Assembly (NCBI GenBank): GCA_023247285.1
Contig: JAHFGU010000123.1
Span: 1-5,114, forward strand
Length of the DNA stretch: 5,114 nt
Reading direction: 5' to 3'
From: Candidatus Omnitrophota bacterium
GTDB lineage: Bacteria > Omnitrophota > Koll11 > Aquiviventales > Aquiviventaceae
A program made the position numbers and the translations under genes. Below, piece by piece: positions 1 through 5,114 of this stretch (positions are counted from its first letter, which is position 1; each line of letters starts with the position of its first letter). The notes beneath the pieces were generated by a model that did no database searches, had not been told where the DNA came from, and saw nothing but the letters and a program-made list of their open reading frames with translations.

Positions 1-87
1 CAGCTTGTCCTGGACCGAGTACGAGATCCCCTCGGTCTGGGCGCCGTCGCGGAGGGTGGTATCGTAGAGCTCGATGGGACCGGCCAT
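1..87 (-). CDS. cimA: Citramalate synthase, N-terminal 29 codons (cut by window edge)
   Basis: The first 29 residues are visible. They contain [15 protein letters not shown], the opening beta-strand and catalytic Arg-Asp motif of the HMGL-like TIM barrel shared by isopropylmalate, homocitrate and citramalate synthases. The form GAQTEGIS, rather than the GEQSPG of LeuA, is typical of the CimA-type (R)-citramalate synthase family. That enzyme condenses acetyl-CoA with pyruvate, opening the threonine-independent route to 2-oxobutanoate and isoleucine. The start is the ATG at 87-85, 12 bases after the lysC stop and in the same reading frame as lysC. No clear ribosome binding site precedes it. The rest of the barrel and the C-terminal regulatory domain lie outside the window, so the substrate is inferred from the motif and from the aspartate-family neighbours. 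A divergent 2-isopropylmalate synthase is the main alternative. Confidence 0.85.
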   Translation of the reverse strand, partial: MAGPIELYDTTLRDGAQTEGISYSVQDKL

Positions 88-99
88 GCGGGCGGACGC

Positions 100-618
100 C
101 TACGCCTTCGCGAAGGCCAGCCGGCTGCGGCCGAGGGCGGGCGCGCGGTTCAGCCCGAAGGCCCGGTGCACGGTGCGCACCGCGCGCTCGGCGTGCTGCT
201 TGCGGATCACGATGGAGATCTTGATCTCGGAGGTCGAGATCATCTCGATGTTGATGCGCTCGCGCGCCATGGCCTCGAACATCTTCGCCGCAATGCCCGA
301 GTGGCTGCGCATGCCGATGCCGACGATCGACACCTTGACCACGCCTTCGTCCGTCGTCACCTCGCCGGCGCCGATGCGGTGCGAGACCGCGCGGGCCACG
401 CGCAGGGTGGCCGGCAAGTCGCCTTTCACGACGGTGAAGGAGAGGTCGGTCGAGCCCTCGCGGCTGACGTTCTGCACGATCATGTCCACGTTCACGCCCT
501 TGCCGGCCAGCTCGCGGAAGATCTCGGCGGCCATGCCCGGCTTGTCCGGCACGTCGCGGATCGTCACCTTGGCCTCGTCTTTTTGAAGGGTCACGCCGCT
601 GACGACAATATCCTCCAT
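100..618 (-). other. lysC: Candidate internal start giving an aspartate kinase beta subunit
   Basis: The ATG at 618-616 is codon 248 of lysC. It begins MEDIVVSGVTL, directly before the first ACT domain. In Corynebacterium glutamicum the separately translated regulatory beta subunit starts at the equivalent methionine (MEEAVLTGV, as I recall it), giving an alpha2beta2 enzyme. From this ATG the product would be 172 residues holding only the two ACT domains, close to the known beta size. The upstream bases contain AAGG only two bases from the ATG, which is too close for a good ribosome binding site. The position is conserved, but use of this start is inferred. Confidence 0.35.
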
Positions 619-1359
619 CGCCTTGACCGATTTCTGGATCATCGTGCCCTCCCGCGGTGAAAAACTGGAGCGGACATGGATCGGGATGTTGAACCGTTTC
701 GCCACGAAGATGGAGCGGGCCTGCATGACCTGCGCCCCGAGCGAGGCCATCTCGAGCATCTCGTCATAGCTGATGGCCGGCAGCTTTCGCGCCTCCGGCA
801 CGATCCGCGGATCCGCCGTGTAGACGCCTTCCACATCGGTGAAGATTTCGCAGACGTCCGCGCCCAGCGCCCGGGCCAGCGCCACCGCGGTCAAATCCGA
901 GCCGCCGCGGCCGAGCGTGGTGATGTCCTGGTTCAGGTTCACGCCCTGGAAGCCCGCGACGATCACCGTCCGGTTCTTGGCGAGCTCCTCGGCGATCCGC
1001 TGGGCGTTGATATCCACGATCTTGGCCTTCGTGTGCACGCCGTCGGTGAGGATGCCCACCTGGGCGCCGGTGAAGGAGACCGCGTCCTCGCCCAGCGCGT
1101 GGATCGCCATGGCGAGCAGCGCCACCGACACCTGCTCGCCCGTGGCCATGAGCATGTCCAGCTCGCGCTCGGCCGGGCTAGCGCTGATCTGCGCGGCCAG
1201 CTGCAGCAGCTCGTCGGTCGTGTCGCCCAGCGCGGAGACGACCACGACGACGTTCGCGCCGGTCCGCTTGGTCTCCACCACGCGCTGCGCCACCCGCTTG
1301 ATGCGCTCGGGGTTGGCGACAGAGCTGCCGCCGAACTTCTGCACGATCAGGCGTTTCAT
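100..1359 (-). CDS. lysC: Aspartate kinase, monofunctional, with two ACT domains
   Basis: This cytoplasmic enzyme phosphorylates L-aspartate with ATP, the committed step to threonine, methionine, lysine and diaminopimelate. The 419-residue product has the usual length of the class II LysC of Bacillus and Corynebacterium. Visible motifs are KFGGSSV (8-14, nucleotide and substrate binding), GEQVS (74-78), TLGRGGSD (148-155), and FTDVEGVYTADPR (173-185). Two ACT domains follow, starting near residues 263 and 341. They keep the QNVS loop (296-299), STDLSF (303-308), and STSEIKIS near 380. In relatives these bind lysine and/or threonine, so concerted feedback inhibition is likely but inferred. The ATG at 1359-1357 overlaps the upstream gene's TGA as ATGA, suggesting translational coupling; no Shine-Dalgarno sequence is visible. 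The last ~20 residues form a slightly long basic tail. Met248 matches the beta-subunit start of corynebacterial LysC. Confidence 0.97.
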   Translation of the reverse strand: MKRLIVQKFGGSSVANPERIKRVAQRVVETKRTGANVVVVVSALGDTTDELLQLAAQISASPAERELDMLMATGEQVSVALLAMAIHALGEDAVSFTGAQVGILTDGVHTKAKIVDINAQRIAEELAKNRTVIVAGFQGVNLNQDITTLGRGGSDLTAVALARALGADVCEIFTDVEGVYTADPRIVPEARKLPAISYDEMLEMASLGAQVMQARSIFVAKRFNIPIHVRSSFSPREGTMIQKSVKAMEDIVVSGVTLQKDEAKVTIRDVPDKPGMAAEIFRELAGKGVNVDMIVQNVSREGSTDLSFTVVKGDLPATLRVARAVSHRIGAGEVTTDEGVVKVSIVGIGMRSHSGIAAKMFEAMARERINIEMISTSEIKISIVIRKQHAERAVRTVHRAFGLNRAPALGRSRLAFAKA

Positions 1360-2480
1360 GCCGGGCCAAGGAGCCAGGCCCGCAGCGCGGCCCCCCGGTC
1401 GAACGCGAGCGGGCTGCTAGCCAGGCCTTCCGATGTCAGGCGCTGCACCGGTTGCTGCGGCAGGCCGGTTCCGATGGCGATGAAGGGCACGAGCCGGTCA
1501 CGGGCGTCGATGGCCGCAAGCAGCCGCCAGGCGCCGAGCGTCGGCAGCGCTTCGACCAACGGCTTCACAAAGAGCTGGTCGATGCGTTCCATGGCGCAGA
1601 GCCGCTCCACCGGGTCGGCGGACCGCACCTGCGCGTGGACATAGACCAGATCGTGCCGCTCCAGGGCCGTCAGCGCGGCCGACGCGCAGCGGCGGACCGC
1701 CGGTTCATCGAACGCGTCCAAGCCATCGGCCGCGGACCAGCCGGCCTCCCGGGCCATCCCGCGCATAATAAAACTCTTCGAGAGGACCGCGGCCGCGCTT
1801 GGATGCCGCGGCGCCTGCGGCGCGTTCCCAGCCGGCGCCCCACCCCAGAGCCACATGAGGTTCGCAGGATTTTCGCCCAGATCCACCCGGACCCGGTTCA
1901 CCGGGTGCGGCTCGAGAATGCGCTGCGCTTCATTGACGAGCGCGCGCAGCGCATCGCCCAGCGCGGTATCCGACAAGTGCTGGGCCCATAGCTGCCCGAC
2001 CAGCACCCCGGCTGGCGGCACCGCCGCCTCGCGCTTCGGTGTCAAGGTCGGATCGCTCGTCACGAACACATGGTGGCCGTCGAGCCCGAGCTCCCAGCGG
2101 CGCAGCTCGGAGCCCAGCTCCTGATCTAAGGCTTGAATGAGCAGCCGGCTTTCGTTCGTGGAAATGCGACCGGCTGTTGGATCCAAGATCCGGCCGTCCT
2201 GCTGCGTCACGAGATCGCAGCACCAGGCGGTCTCTTCCGGCCCCAGCTGGACGTTGGCGCCGGCGGCGTAACACCGGCCGGCCGGCACCTGCTCGAGCCC
2301 CAACAGCGCTTGATGAAGCGCGAACCGGTCGATGGCGCCAGGGTCTGGCCAGCGGATCCGTCCGGCCGCGCCGGCCTGCGCCAGCTGCAAGAGATAGGAG
2401 GTCTTCGCGCCTTCCAGCAGCGTTGGGATGTGCAGGTGCGCCGGGGCCTCATCCTCGCACCGCAACAACAGATATTTCAT
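1356..2480 (-). CDS. Degenerate ApgM-like protein (alkaline-phosphatase superfamily), probable pseudoenzyme
   Basis: This 374-residue protein resembles the archaeal-type cofactor-independent phosphoglycerate mutase (ApgM) and the related 'putative homoserine kinase' family that sits in threonine operons. Family signatures remain: the MKYLLL start, CDLVT (88-92), DPTAGRIS (100-107), HPVNRVRV (192-199), ENPANLMWLWG (203-213) and YVH (280-282). The catalytic parts are changed. The N-terminal metal-binding DGM is replaced by CEDEA (8-12), and the nucleophile serine region (GSDVANLS in relatives) reads IDRFALHQ (50-57). The APDEAGH metal motif reads AQVRSAD (283-289), and the DHPTP...TH block is shortened to IDARDRLVPF (324-333). 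Mutase or kinase activity is therefore doubtful. The length is slightly below the usual ~400, and the frame is intact with no stops or frameshift. It lies between thrC (19 bases away) and lysC (ATGA overlap). A structural or regulatory role, or a new chemistry, is possible; I assign none. Confidence 0.8.
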   Translation of the reverse strand: MKYLLLRCEDEAPAHLHIPTLLEGAKTSYLLQLAQAGAAGRIRWPDPGAIDRFALHQALLGLEQVPAGRCYAAGANVQLGPEETAWCCDLVTQQDGRILDPTAGRISTNESRLLIQALDQELGSELRRWELGLDGHHVFVTSDPTLTPKREAAVPPAGVLVGQLWAQHLSDTALGDALRALVNEAQRILEPHPVNRVRVDLGENPANLMWLWGGAPAGNAPQAPRHPSAAAVLSKSFIMRGMAREAGWSAADGLDAFDEPAVRRCASAALTALERHDLVYVHAQVRSADPVERLCAMERIDQLFVKPLVEALPTLGAWRLLAAIDARDRLVPFIAIGTGLPQQPVQRLTSEGLASSPLAFDRGAALRAWLLGPA

Positions 2481-2487
2481 GCGCAGT

Positions 2488-2493
2488 ATTATA
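2488..2493 (-). promoter_or_regulatory. Candidate internal -10 element, leaderless spacing
   Basis: The 19-base gap between thrC and the ApgM-like gene contains a perfect TATAAT in a GC-rich setting. Only seven bases separate it from the ATG, so a transcript would start at or within a base or two of the start codon. A -35 element at 17-base spacing would be CTGTCG, matching only three of six consensus positions. An off-centre GAGGT, about 12 bases before the ATG, overlaps the element and could instead serve as a poor ribosome binding site. Promoter activity is inferred. Confidence 0.35.
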
Positions 2494-2499
2494 CCTCGC

Positions 2500-3612
2500 T
2501 TACCCGAGCCCGACAGCCTTGCTGATCGCGGTCAGCGACGGCGGCAGCGGTTTTCCCACCCGCGCGGTCTTGATGGCGCGCTCCGGGTCCTTGAGCCCGT
2601 GTCCGGTGAGGATGCACACGATGGCCAGCCGCCCGCCGCGCTGCGGCTTGGCCTTCGCGAAGTAGCCGGCGCGGGCGAGCTTCAGCAGCCCGGCCACGGA
2701 TGCGGCTGAGGCCGGTTCGGCAAACACGCCGTCTTCCGTCGCCAGCAGCCGGTAGGCCTCGAGGATGTCGCGGTCGCTCACCGCGCGGATCAGCCCTTGC
2801 GATTCGTCCCTGGCCTGCAGCGCGCCCTGCCAGCTGGCCGGGTTGCCGATGCGAATCGCAGTCGCGATCGTCCGCGGGTTGGCCACGGGATGCCCGCTGA
2901 CGAGCGGGGCGGCTCCCTCCGCCTGGAATCCGAGCATGGCCGGCAGATGCCGGATCCGCCCGCGCGCGCGGTATGCCCGGTACCCTTTCCACTGGGCGGT
3001 GATGTTCCCGGCGTTGCCCACCGGCGTGACATGGAAGTCCGGCGCCTGGCCCAGCGCGTCACAGATCTCGAACGCGCACGTTTTCTGCCCTTCGATCCGA
3101 TAGGGGTTGATGGAGTTGACCAGCGTGACCCGGTGGCGCTGCGCCAGCGTCTTCACCAGCGCCAGGCACGCGTCGAAGTTGGCTTCCACCGCAGCCACCC
3201 GCGCCCCGTGGATCAGCGCCTGCGAGAGCTTGCCGAGCGCGATCGCCCCGCTGGGGATGAGCACGATGGAGCGGAGCCCGGCCCGGGCCGCGTACGCGCT
3301 GGCCGACGCCGAGGTGTTGCCGGTCGATGCGCACAAGACCGCCGCCGACTTCGCCTCGACCGCTTTCGAGATCGCCAGCGTCATCCCGCGGTCCTTGAAC
3401 GAGCCGGTCGGGTTCATGCCCTCGTACTTCAGGTAGACCTCCGCCGGCCGGCCGATCTTCGCGCTCAGGGCGCGGCTGCGGATGAGCGGCGTGTTGCCCT
3501 CGAGCAGCGTCACGACCGGCGTGGCGGCGGAGACGGGCAGGTAGGCGCGGTAGGCGTCGATGACCCCGGGCCACGGCGCGGGCCTGGGCGCGGAGCGGCG
3601 GCGCTCCCCCAT
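2500..3612 (-). CDS. thrC: Threonine synthase (PLP-dependent)
   Basis: This enzyme converts O-phospho-L-homoserine and water to L-threonine and phosphate in the cytoplasm. It is a fold type II PLP protein of the short Bacillus class, about 370 residues. Numbering from the GTG one codon upstream, it shows EGNTPLI (39-45), NPTGSFKDRGM (68-78, with Lys74 as the likely PLP Schiff-base lysine), STGNTSAS (97-104), and PVGNAGNI (198-205, the phosphate-cradling glycine loop). ATAIRIGNPASW follows further on. Compared with Bacillus ThrC, which begins near the WPGVIDAYRAYLPV segment, it has an Arg/Pro-rich extension of about 14 residues with no later start codon that would remove it. At the junction GTGATG the hom TGA overlaps both the ATG at 3612 (chosen) and a GTG at 3615, so translational coupling is likely. 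No strong ribosome binding site is seen. Its substrate requires a homoserine kinase that is not recognisable in this window. Confidence 0.97.
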   Translation of the reverse strand: MGERRRSAPRPAPWPGVIDAYRAYLPVSAATPVVTLLEGNTPLIRSRALSAKIGRPAEVYLKYEGMNPTGSFKDRGMTLAISKAVEAKSAAVLCASTGNTSASASAYAARAGLRSIVLIPSGAIALGKLSQALIHGARVAAVEANFDACLALVKTLAQRHRVTLVNSINPYRIEGQKTCAFEICDALGQAPDFHVTPVGNAGNITAQWKGYRAYRARGRIRHLPAMLGFQAEGAAPLVSGHPVANPRTIATAIRIGNPASWQGALQARDESQGLIRAVSDRDILEAYRLLATEDGVFAEPASAASVAGLLKLARAGYFAKAKPQRGGRLAIVCILTGHGLKDPERAIKTARVGKPLPPSLTAISKAVGLG

Positions 3613-4919
3613 CACGGCTTGCGCGGGGCTTCGGTGCGGATGGCGACCGTCGGCTGCTTGACGAACCGGAGGCGGTCGATCACTTGCAGCGCGGCGCGCA
3701 TGCGCGCCTCCTTGGCCTCGTGCGTCATCATGACGACCGGGACGGTCCGCGCAGCCCCCCGCTCTTTCTGATGCACGCTGGCGATGGAGATCTGGTGCTG
3801 CCCCAAGATGCCGGCGATGCGGGCGAGCACGCCGGGCTGGTCCGTCACCCGGAACCGCATGTAGTAGCGGGTCTCAATATCGCCCATGCGGCGCAGCCGC
3901 CGGATGCCGTGGCGCGGCTGCCGCGTGAGCGGGATGCGATGGCTGCTGTCGTGGGCCAGGTTGCGCGCCACGTCCGCGATATCGGACACGACCGAGCTGG
4001 CCGCCGGGTTTTGCCCGGCGCCGCGCCCGTAAAAGAGCGCGCCGCCGACGAGGTCGCCGTGGACATAGATGGCGTTGTAGACGCCGTTGACGCTGGCCAG
4101 CAGATGGGATTTCGCCAGGAGCGTCGGATGGACCCGCACCTCCAGCTCTTGGTTCACGCGCTTGGCGATCGCCAGCAGCTTGATGCGGTAGCCCAGTTCA
4201 TCGGCGTACTGGATGTCCGACTGCGAAATAGTCCGGATCCCCTCCGTATGAATGTCCTCGAGGCGCACCGGCACGCCGAAGCCCAGCAGCGTCAGGATGG
4301 CGAGCTTGTGCGCCGCGTCATGCCCGTCCACATCGAGGGCCGCGTTCCGCTCCGCGTACCCATGCTGCCGGGCCTCCTGCAGCGCTGCGGGAAAGCTCAG
4401 CCCGGTTTCCTGCATGTGGGTCAGCACATAGTTGGAGGTGCCGTTCACGATCCCGAGGATCGTGTCGAGCTCATTGGCGATCAGGCCCTCGCGGAGCGCC
4501 TTGATGATGGGGATGCCGCCGCCGACCGAGGCTTCAAAGTAGAGATCGGCGTGCGCGTGCTCGGCGGCCGCGAAGAGCTCTCGCCCGGCCTGCGCCAACA
4601 GGGCCTTGTTGGCCGTGACGACGTGCTTGCCGCGTCGCAGCGCCTCCAGGATCCAAGTTCGTGCCGGCTCCAGCCCCCCAATGAGCTCGACAAGGATATG
4701 GATCTCAGGATCCTGAAGCACCTTGCGGGCATCGGTCGTGAAGACGCCTGGCGGCAGGCGCAGGCTGCGCGCCGAGCGTGGATTAGTGTCGCAGACGCGC
4801 CGTAGCACGAGCCGCGCGCCGATGCGCTCTTGCAGCAGCCGCCGTTTCTCCAGCAAGGTGCGCACGACGCCGGTGCCGACCGTGCCTAAGCCTATGAGGC
4901 CGATGTGGATCTGTGTCAT
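3612..4919 (-). CDS. hom: Homoserine dehydrogenase with C-terminal ACT domain
   Basis: This enzyme reduces L-aspartate 4-semialdehyde to L-homoserine with NAD(P)H, the branch point to threonine and methionine. The 435-residue product has the normal length of the single-function HDH. It begins with a Rossmann domain with GLGTVGTG (10-17), then TANKALLA (102-109, Lys105 being the conserved catalytic lysine). The catalytic domain has EASVGGGIP (129-137), GIVNGTSNYVLT (156-167), and the active-site series Glu190, Asp196, Asp201, Lys205 with the spacing known from yeast HDH. Next comes YGRGAG, and a C-terminal ACT domain begins near residue 350 (YYMRFRVTDQPGVLARIAGI), the usual site of threonine feedback control. 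The common EADPT stretch reads ERNAA here, a local departure. The ATG at 4919 is supported by alignment to the family start and by an upstream in-frame TGA with no other start codon between. It is the first gene of the operon, behind a candidate promoter; no Shine-Dalgarno sequence is seen. Confidence 0.97.
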   Translation of the reverse strand: MTQIHIGLIGLGTVGTGVVRTLLEKRRLLQERIGARLVLRRVCDTNPRSARSLRLPPGVFTTDARKVLQDPEIHILVELIGGLEPARTWILEALRRGKHVVTANKALLAQAGRELFAAAEHAHADLYFEASVGGGIPIIKALREGLIANELDTILGIVNGTSNYVLTHMQETGLSFPAALQEARQHGYAERNAALDVDGHDAAHKLAILTLLGFGVPVRLEDIHTEGIRTISQSDIQYADELGYRIKLLAIAKRVNQELEVRVHPTLLAKSHLLASVNGVYNAIYVHGDLVGGALFYGRGAGQNPAASSVVSDIADVARNLAHDSSHRIPLTRQPRHGIRRLRRMGDIETRYYMRFRVTDQPGVLARIAGILGQHQISIASVHQKERGAARTVPVVMMTHEAKEARMRAALQVIDRLRFVKQPTVAIRTEAPRKP

Positions 4920-4940
4920 GGCGGGTATGTGGAAACTCTG

Positions 4941-4969
4941 TTTGTACCATAAATCAGGGGTGAGATCAA
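4941..4969 (-). promoter_or_regulatory. Candidate sigma70-type promoter for the hom operon
   Basis: On the minus strand TTGATC (4969-4964) and TACAAA (4946-4941) are separated by exactly 17 bases. Each matches four of six consensus bases, and TGG directly before TACAAA gives an extended -10 (TGn). Transcription would begin near 4937-4934, leaving a leader of only about 15-18 bases before the hom ATG. This gap is the most AT-rich stretch in the window. The leader is too short for a riboswitch or a threonine-codon attenuator, so control is more likely by feedback inhibition of the enzymes or by a repressor. The call rests on sequence match only. Confidence 0.5.
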
Positions 4970-5003
4970 AGAAACGTGCGCGCGGCTCGCCGACGCCGCG
5001 CGC
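4968..5003 (-). terminator. Candidate weak intrinsic terminator between tRNA-Pro and hom
   Basis: A perfect 9-base-pair GC-only stem pairs 4978-4986 with 4995-5003 around an 8-base loop. On the minus strand it is followed by ACG and then TTTCTTT (4974-4968). The U tract is interrupted and starts three bases after the stem, so termination may be partial. It would separate the tRNA transcript from the hom operon. On the plus strand no T tract follows. The tail overlaps the first bases of the candidate -35 of the hom promoter. Confidence 0.4.
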
Positions 5004-5030
5004 GAAGCCCTGCTGGCAGAGGTGGAAAAA

Positions 5031-5104
5031 TCGGGGCGGTGAGATTTGAACTCACGACCTCCTGAACCCCATTCAGGCGCGCTACCAAACTACGCCACGC
5101 CCCG
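5031..5104 (-). tRNA. tRNA-Pro, anticodon GGG
   Basis: The minus strand folds as a complete 74-base cloverleaf without an encoded CCA. The acceptor stem CGGGGCG/CGCCCCG pairs fully. The D stem is GCGT/GCGC with one G-U pair, the anticodon stem is CCTGA/TCAGG, and the T stem is GTGAG/CTCAC with loop TTCAAAT. The anticodon loop ATGGGGT gives GGG at 5070-5068, reading CCC and CCU proline codons. The C1-G72 pair, A73 discriminator, and G after the anticodon (the TrmD m1G37 site) are typical proline tRNA features. CCA must be added by the nucleotidyltransferase. A run of five T directly follows the discriminator base. The gene starts ten bases from the window edge, so its promoter lies outside. 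Confidence 0.97.
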
Positions 5105-5114
5105 TGTCGCGTCT

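Noticed and set aside
676..1644. Long plus-strand open frame (322 codons) opposite lysC and the ApgM-like gene
   Set aside because: It is rich in Arg, Asp, His and Ala, as expected for an antisense frame of GC-rich genes. It has no recognisable motif and crosses the boundary of two well-supported minus-strand genes.
2274..2285. Palindromic CCGGCCGGCCGG run
   Set aside because: It lies inside the ApgM-like coding region and is explained by Pro/Ala/Gly codons in GC-rich DNA. It has no repeated copies or flanking structure suggesting a regulatory site.
2797..3771. Long plus-strand open frame (324 codons) opposite thrC
   Set aside because: It lies antisense to an unambiguous threonine synthase and runs into hom. 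Composition is Arg/Gly/Asp/Val-biased with no domain signature.
3684..4805. Long plus-strand open frame (373 codons) opposite hom
   Set aside because: It is the complementary shadow of homoserine dehydrogenase, whose motifs are all in the minus frame.
4920..4950. Possible leader peptide or threonine attenuator before hom, starting at the ATG at 4950
   Set aside because: The frame (MVQTEFPHTRHDTD...) is not rich in Thr or Ile codons and runs out of frame into hom. The ATG lies upstream of the predicted transcription start, and the RNA leader is too short for an attenuator.
5026..5030. TTTTT directly after the tRNA as a complete intrinsic terminator
   Set aside because: The only stem before it is the tRNA acceptor arm, and five T is short. 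The hairpin at 4978-5003 is a better candidate.
4953..5042. Plus-strand 29-codon stretch with helix-like composition (EIKETCARLADAAREALLAEVE) ending inside the tRNA
   Set aside because: It looks protein-like, but an in-frame TAA lies just upstream and there is no ATG, GTG or TTG near its beginning. The stop falls within a functional tRNA on the other strand. At most it is a remnant.

Overview
The window is a GC-rich bacterial segment. All genes lie on the minus strand, so transcription runs from the right edge to the left. It holds most of an aspartate-family amino-acid operon behind a proline tRNA. Read in the direction of transcription, the order is tRNA-Pro(GGG), homoserine dehydrogenase (hom), threonine synthase (thrC), a divergent ApgM-like protein of the alkaline-phosphatase superfamily, aspartate kinase (lysC), and the first 29 codons of a citramalate synthase (cimA) cut by the left edge.

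The layout is compact. The tRNA (5031-5104) is followed by a 111-base gap with a hairpin resembling a weak intrinsic terminator and then a sigma70-like promoter that would drive hom. hom and thrC overlap (GTGATG junction). thrC and the ApgM-like gene are 19 bases apart, and that gap contains a perfect TATAAT. The ApgM-like gene and lysC overlap by ATGA. lysC and cimA are 12 bases apart. No gap exceeds 300 bases. None of the protein genes has a well-placed strong Shine-Dalgarno sequence, so expression may rely on translational coupling or weak/leaderless initiation.

The genes fit together as a pathway. LysC phosphorylates aspartate, Hom makes homoserine (the intermediate aspartate-semialdehyde dehydrogenase is not here), and ThrC turns O-phosphohomoserine into threonine. 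CimA opens the threonine-independent route to 2-oxobutanoate and isoleucine. No GHMP-type homoserine kinase (ThrB) is present. The ApgM-like gene occupies the position where a kinase might be expected, but it appears to have lost the metal-binding and nucleophile residues of its superfamily. This degenerate protein, kept intact inside a biosynthetic operon, is the most interesting item in the window.

From memory, a similar order (hom, thrC, apgM, lysC, cimA) occurs in Nitrospirota and Geobacter-type Desulfobacterota. That, with the high GC and free-standing HDH and AK enzymes, suggests such a lineage or an uncultured relative, but this placement is tentative. I see no mobile element, CRISPR array, or sign of recent transfer.
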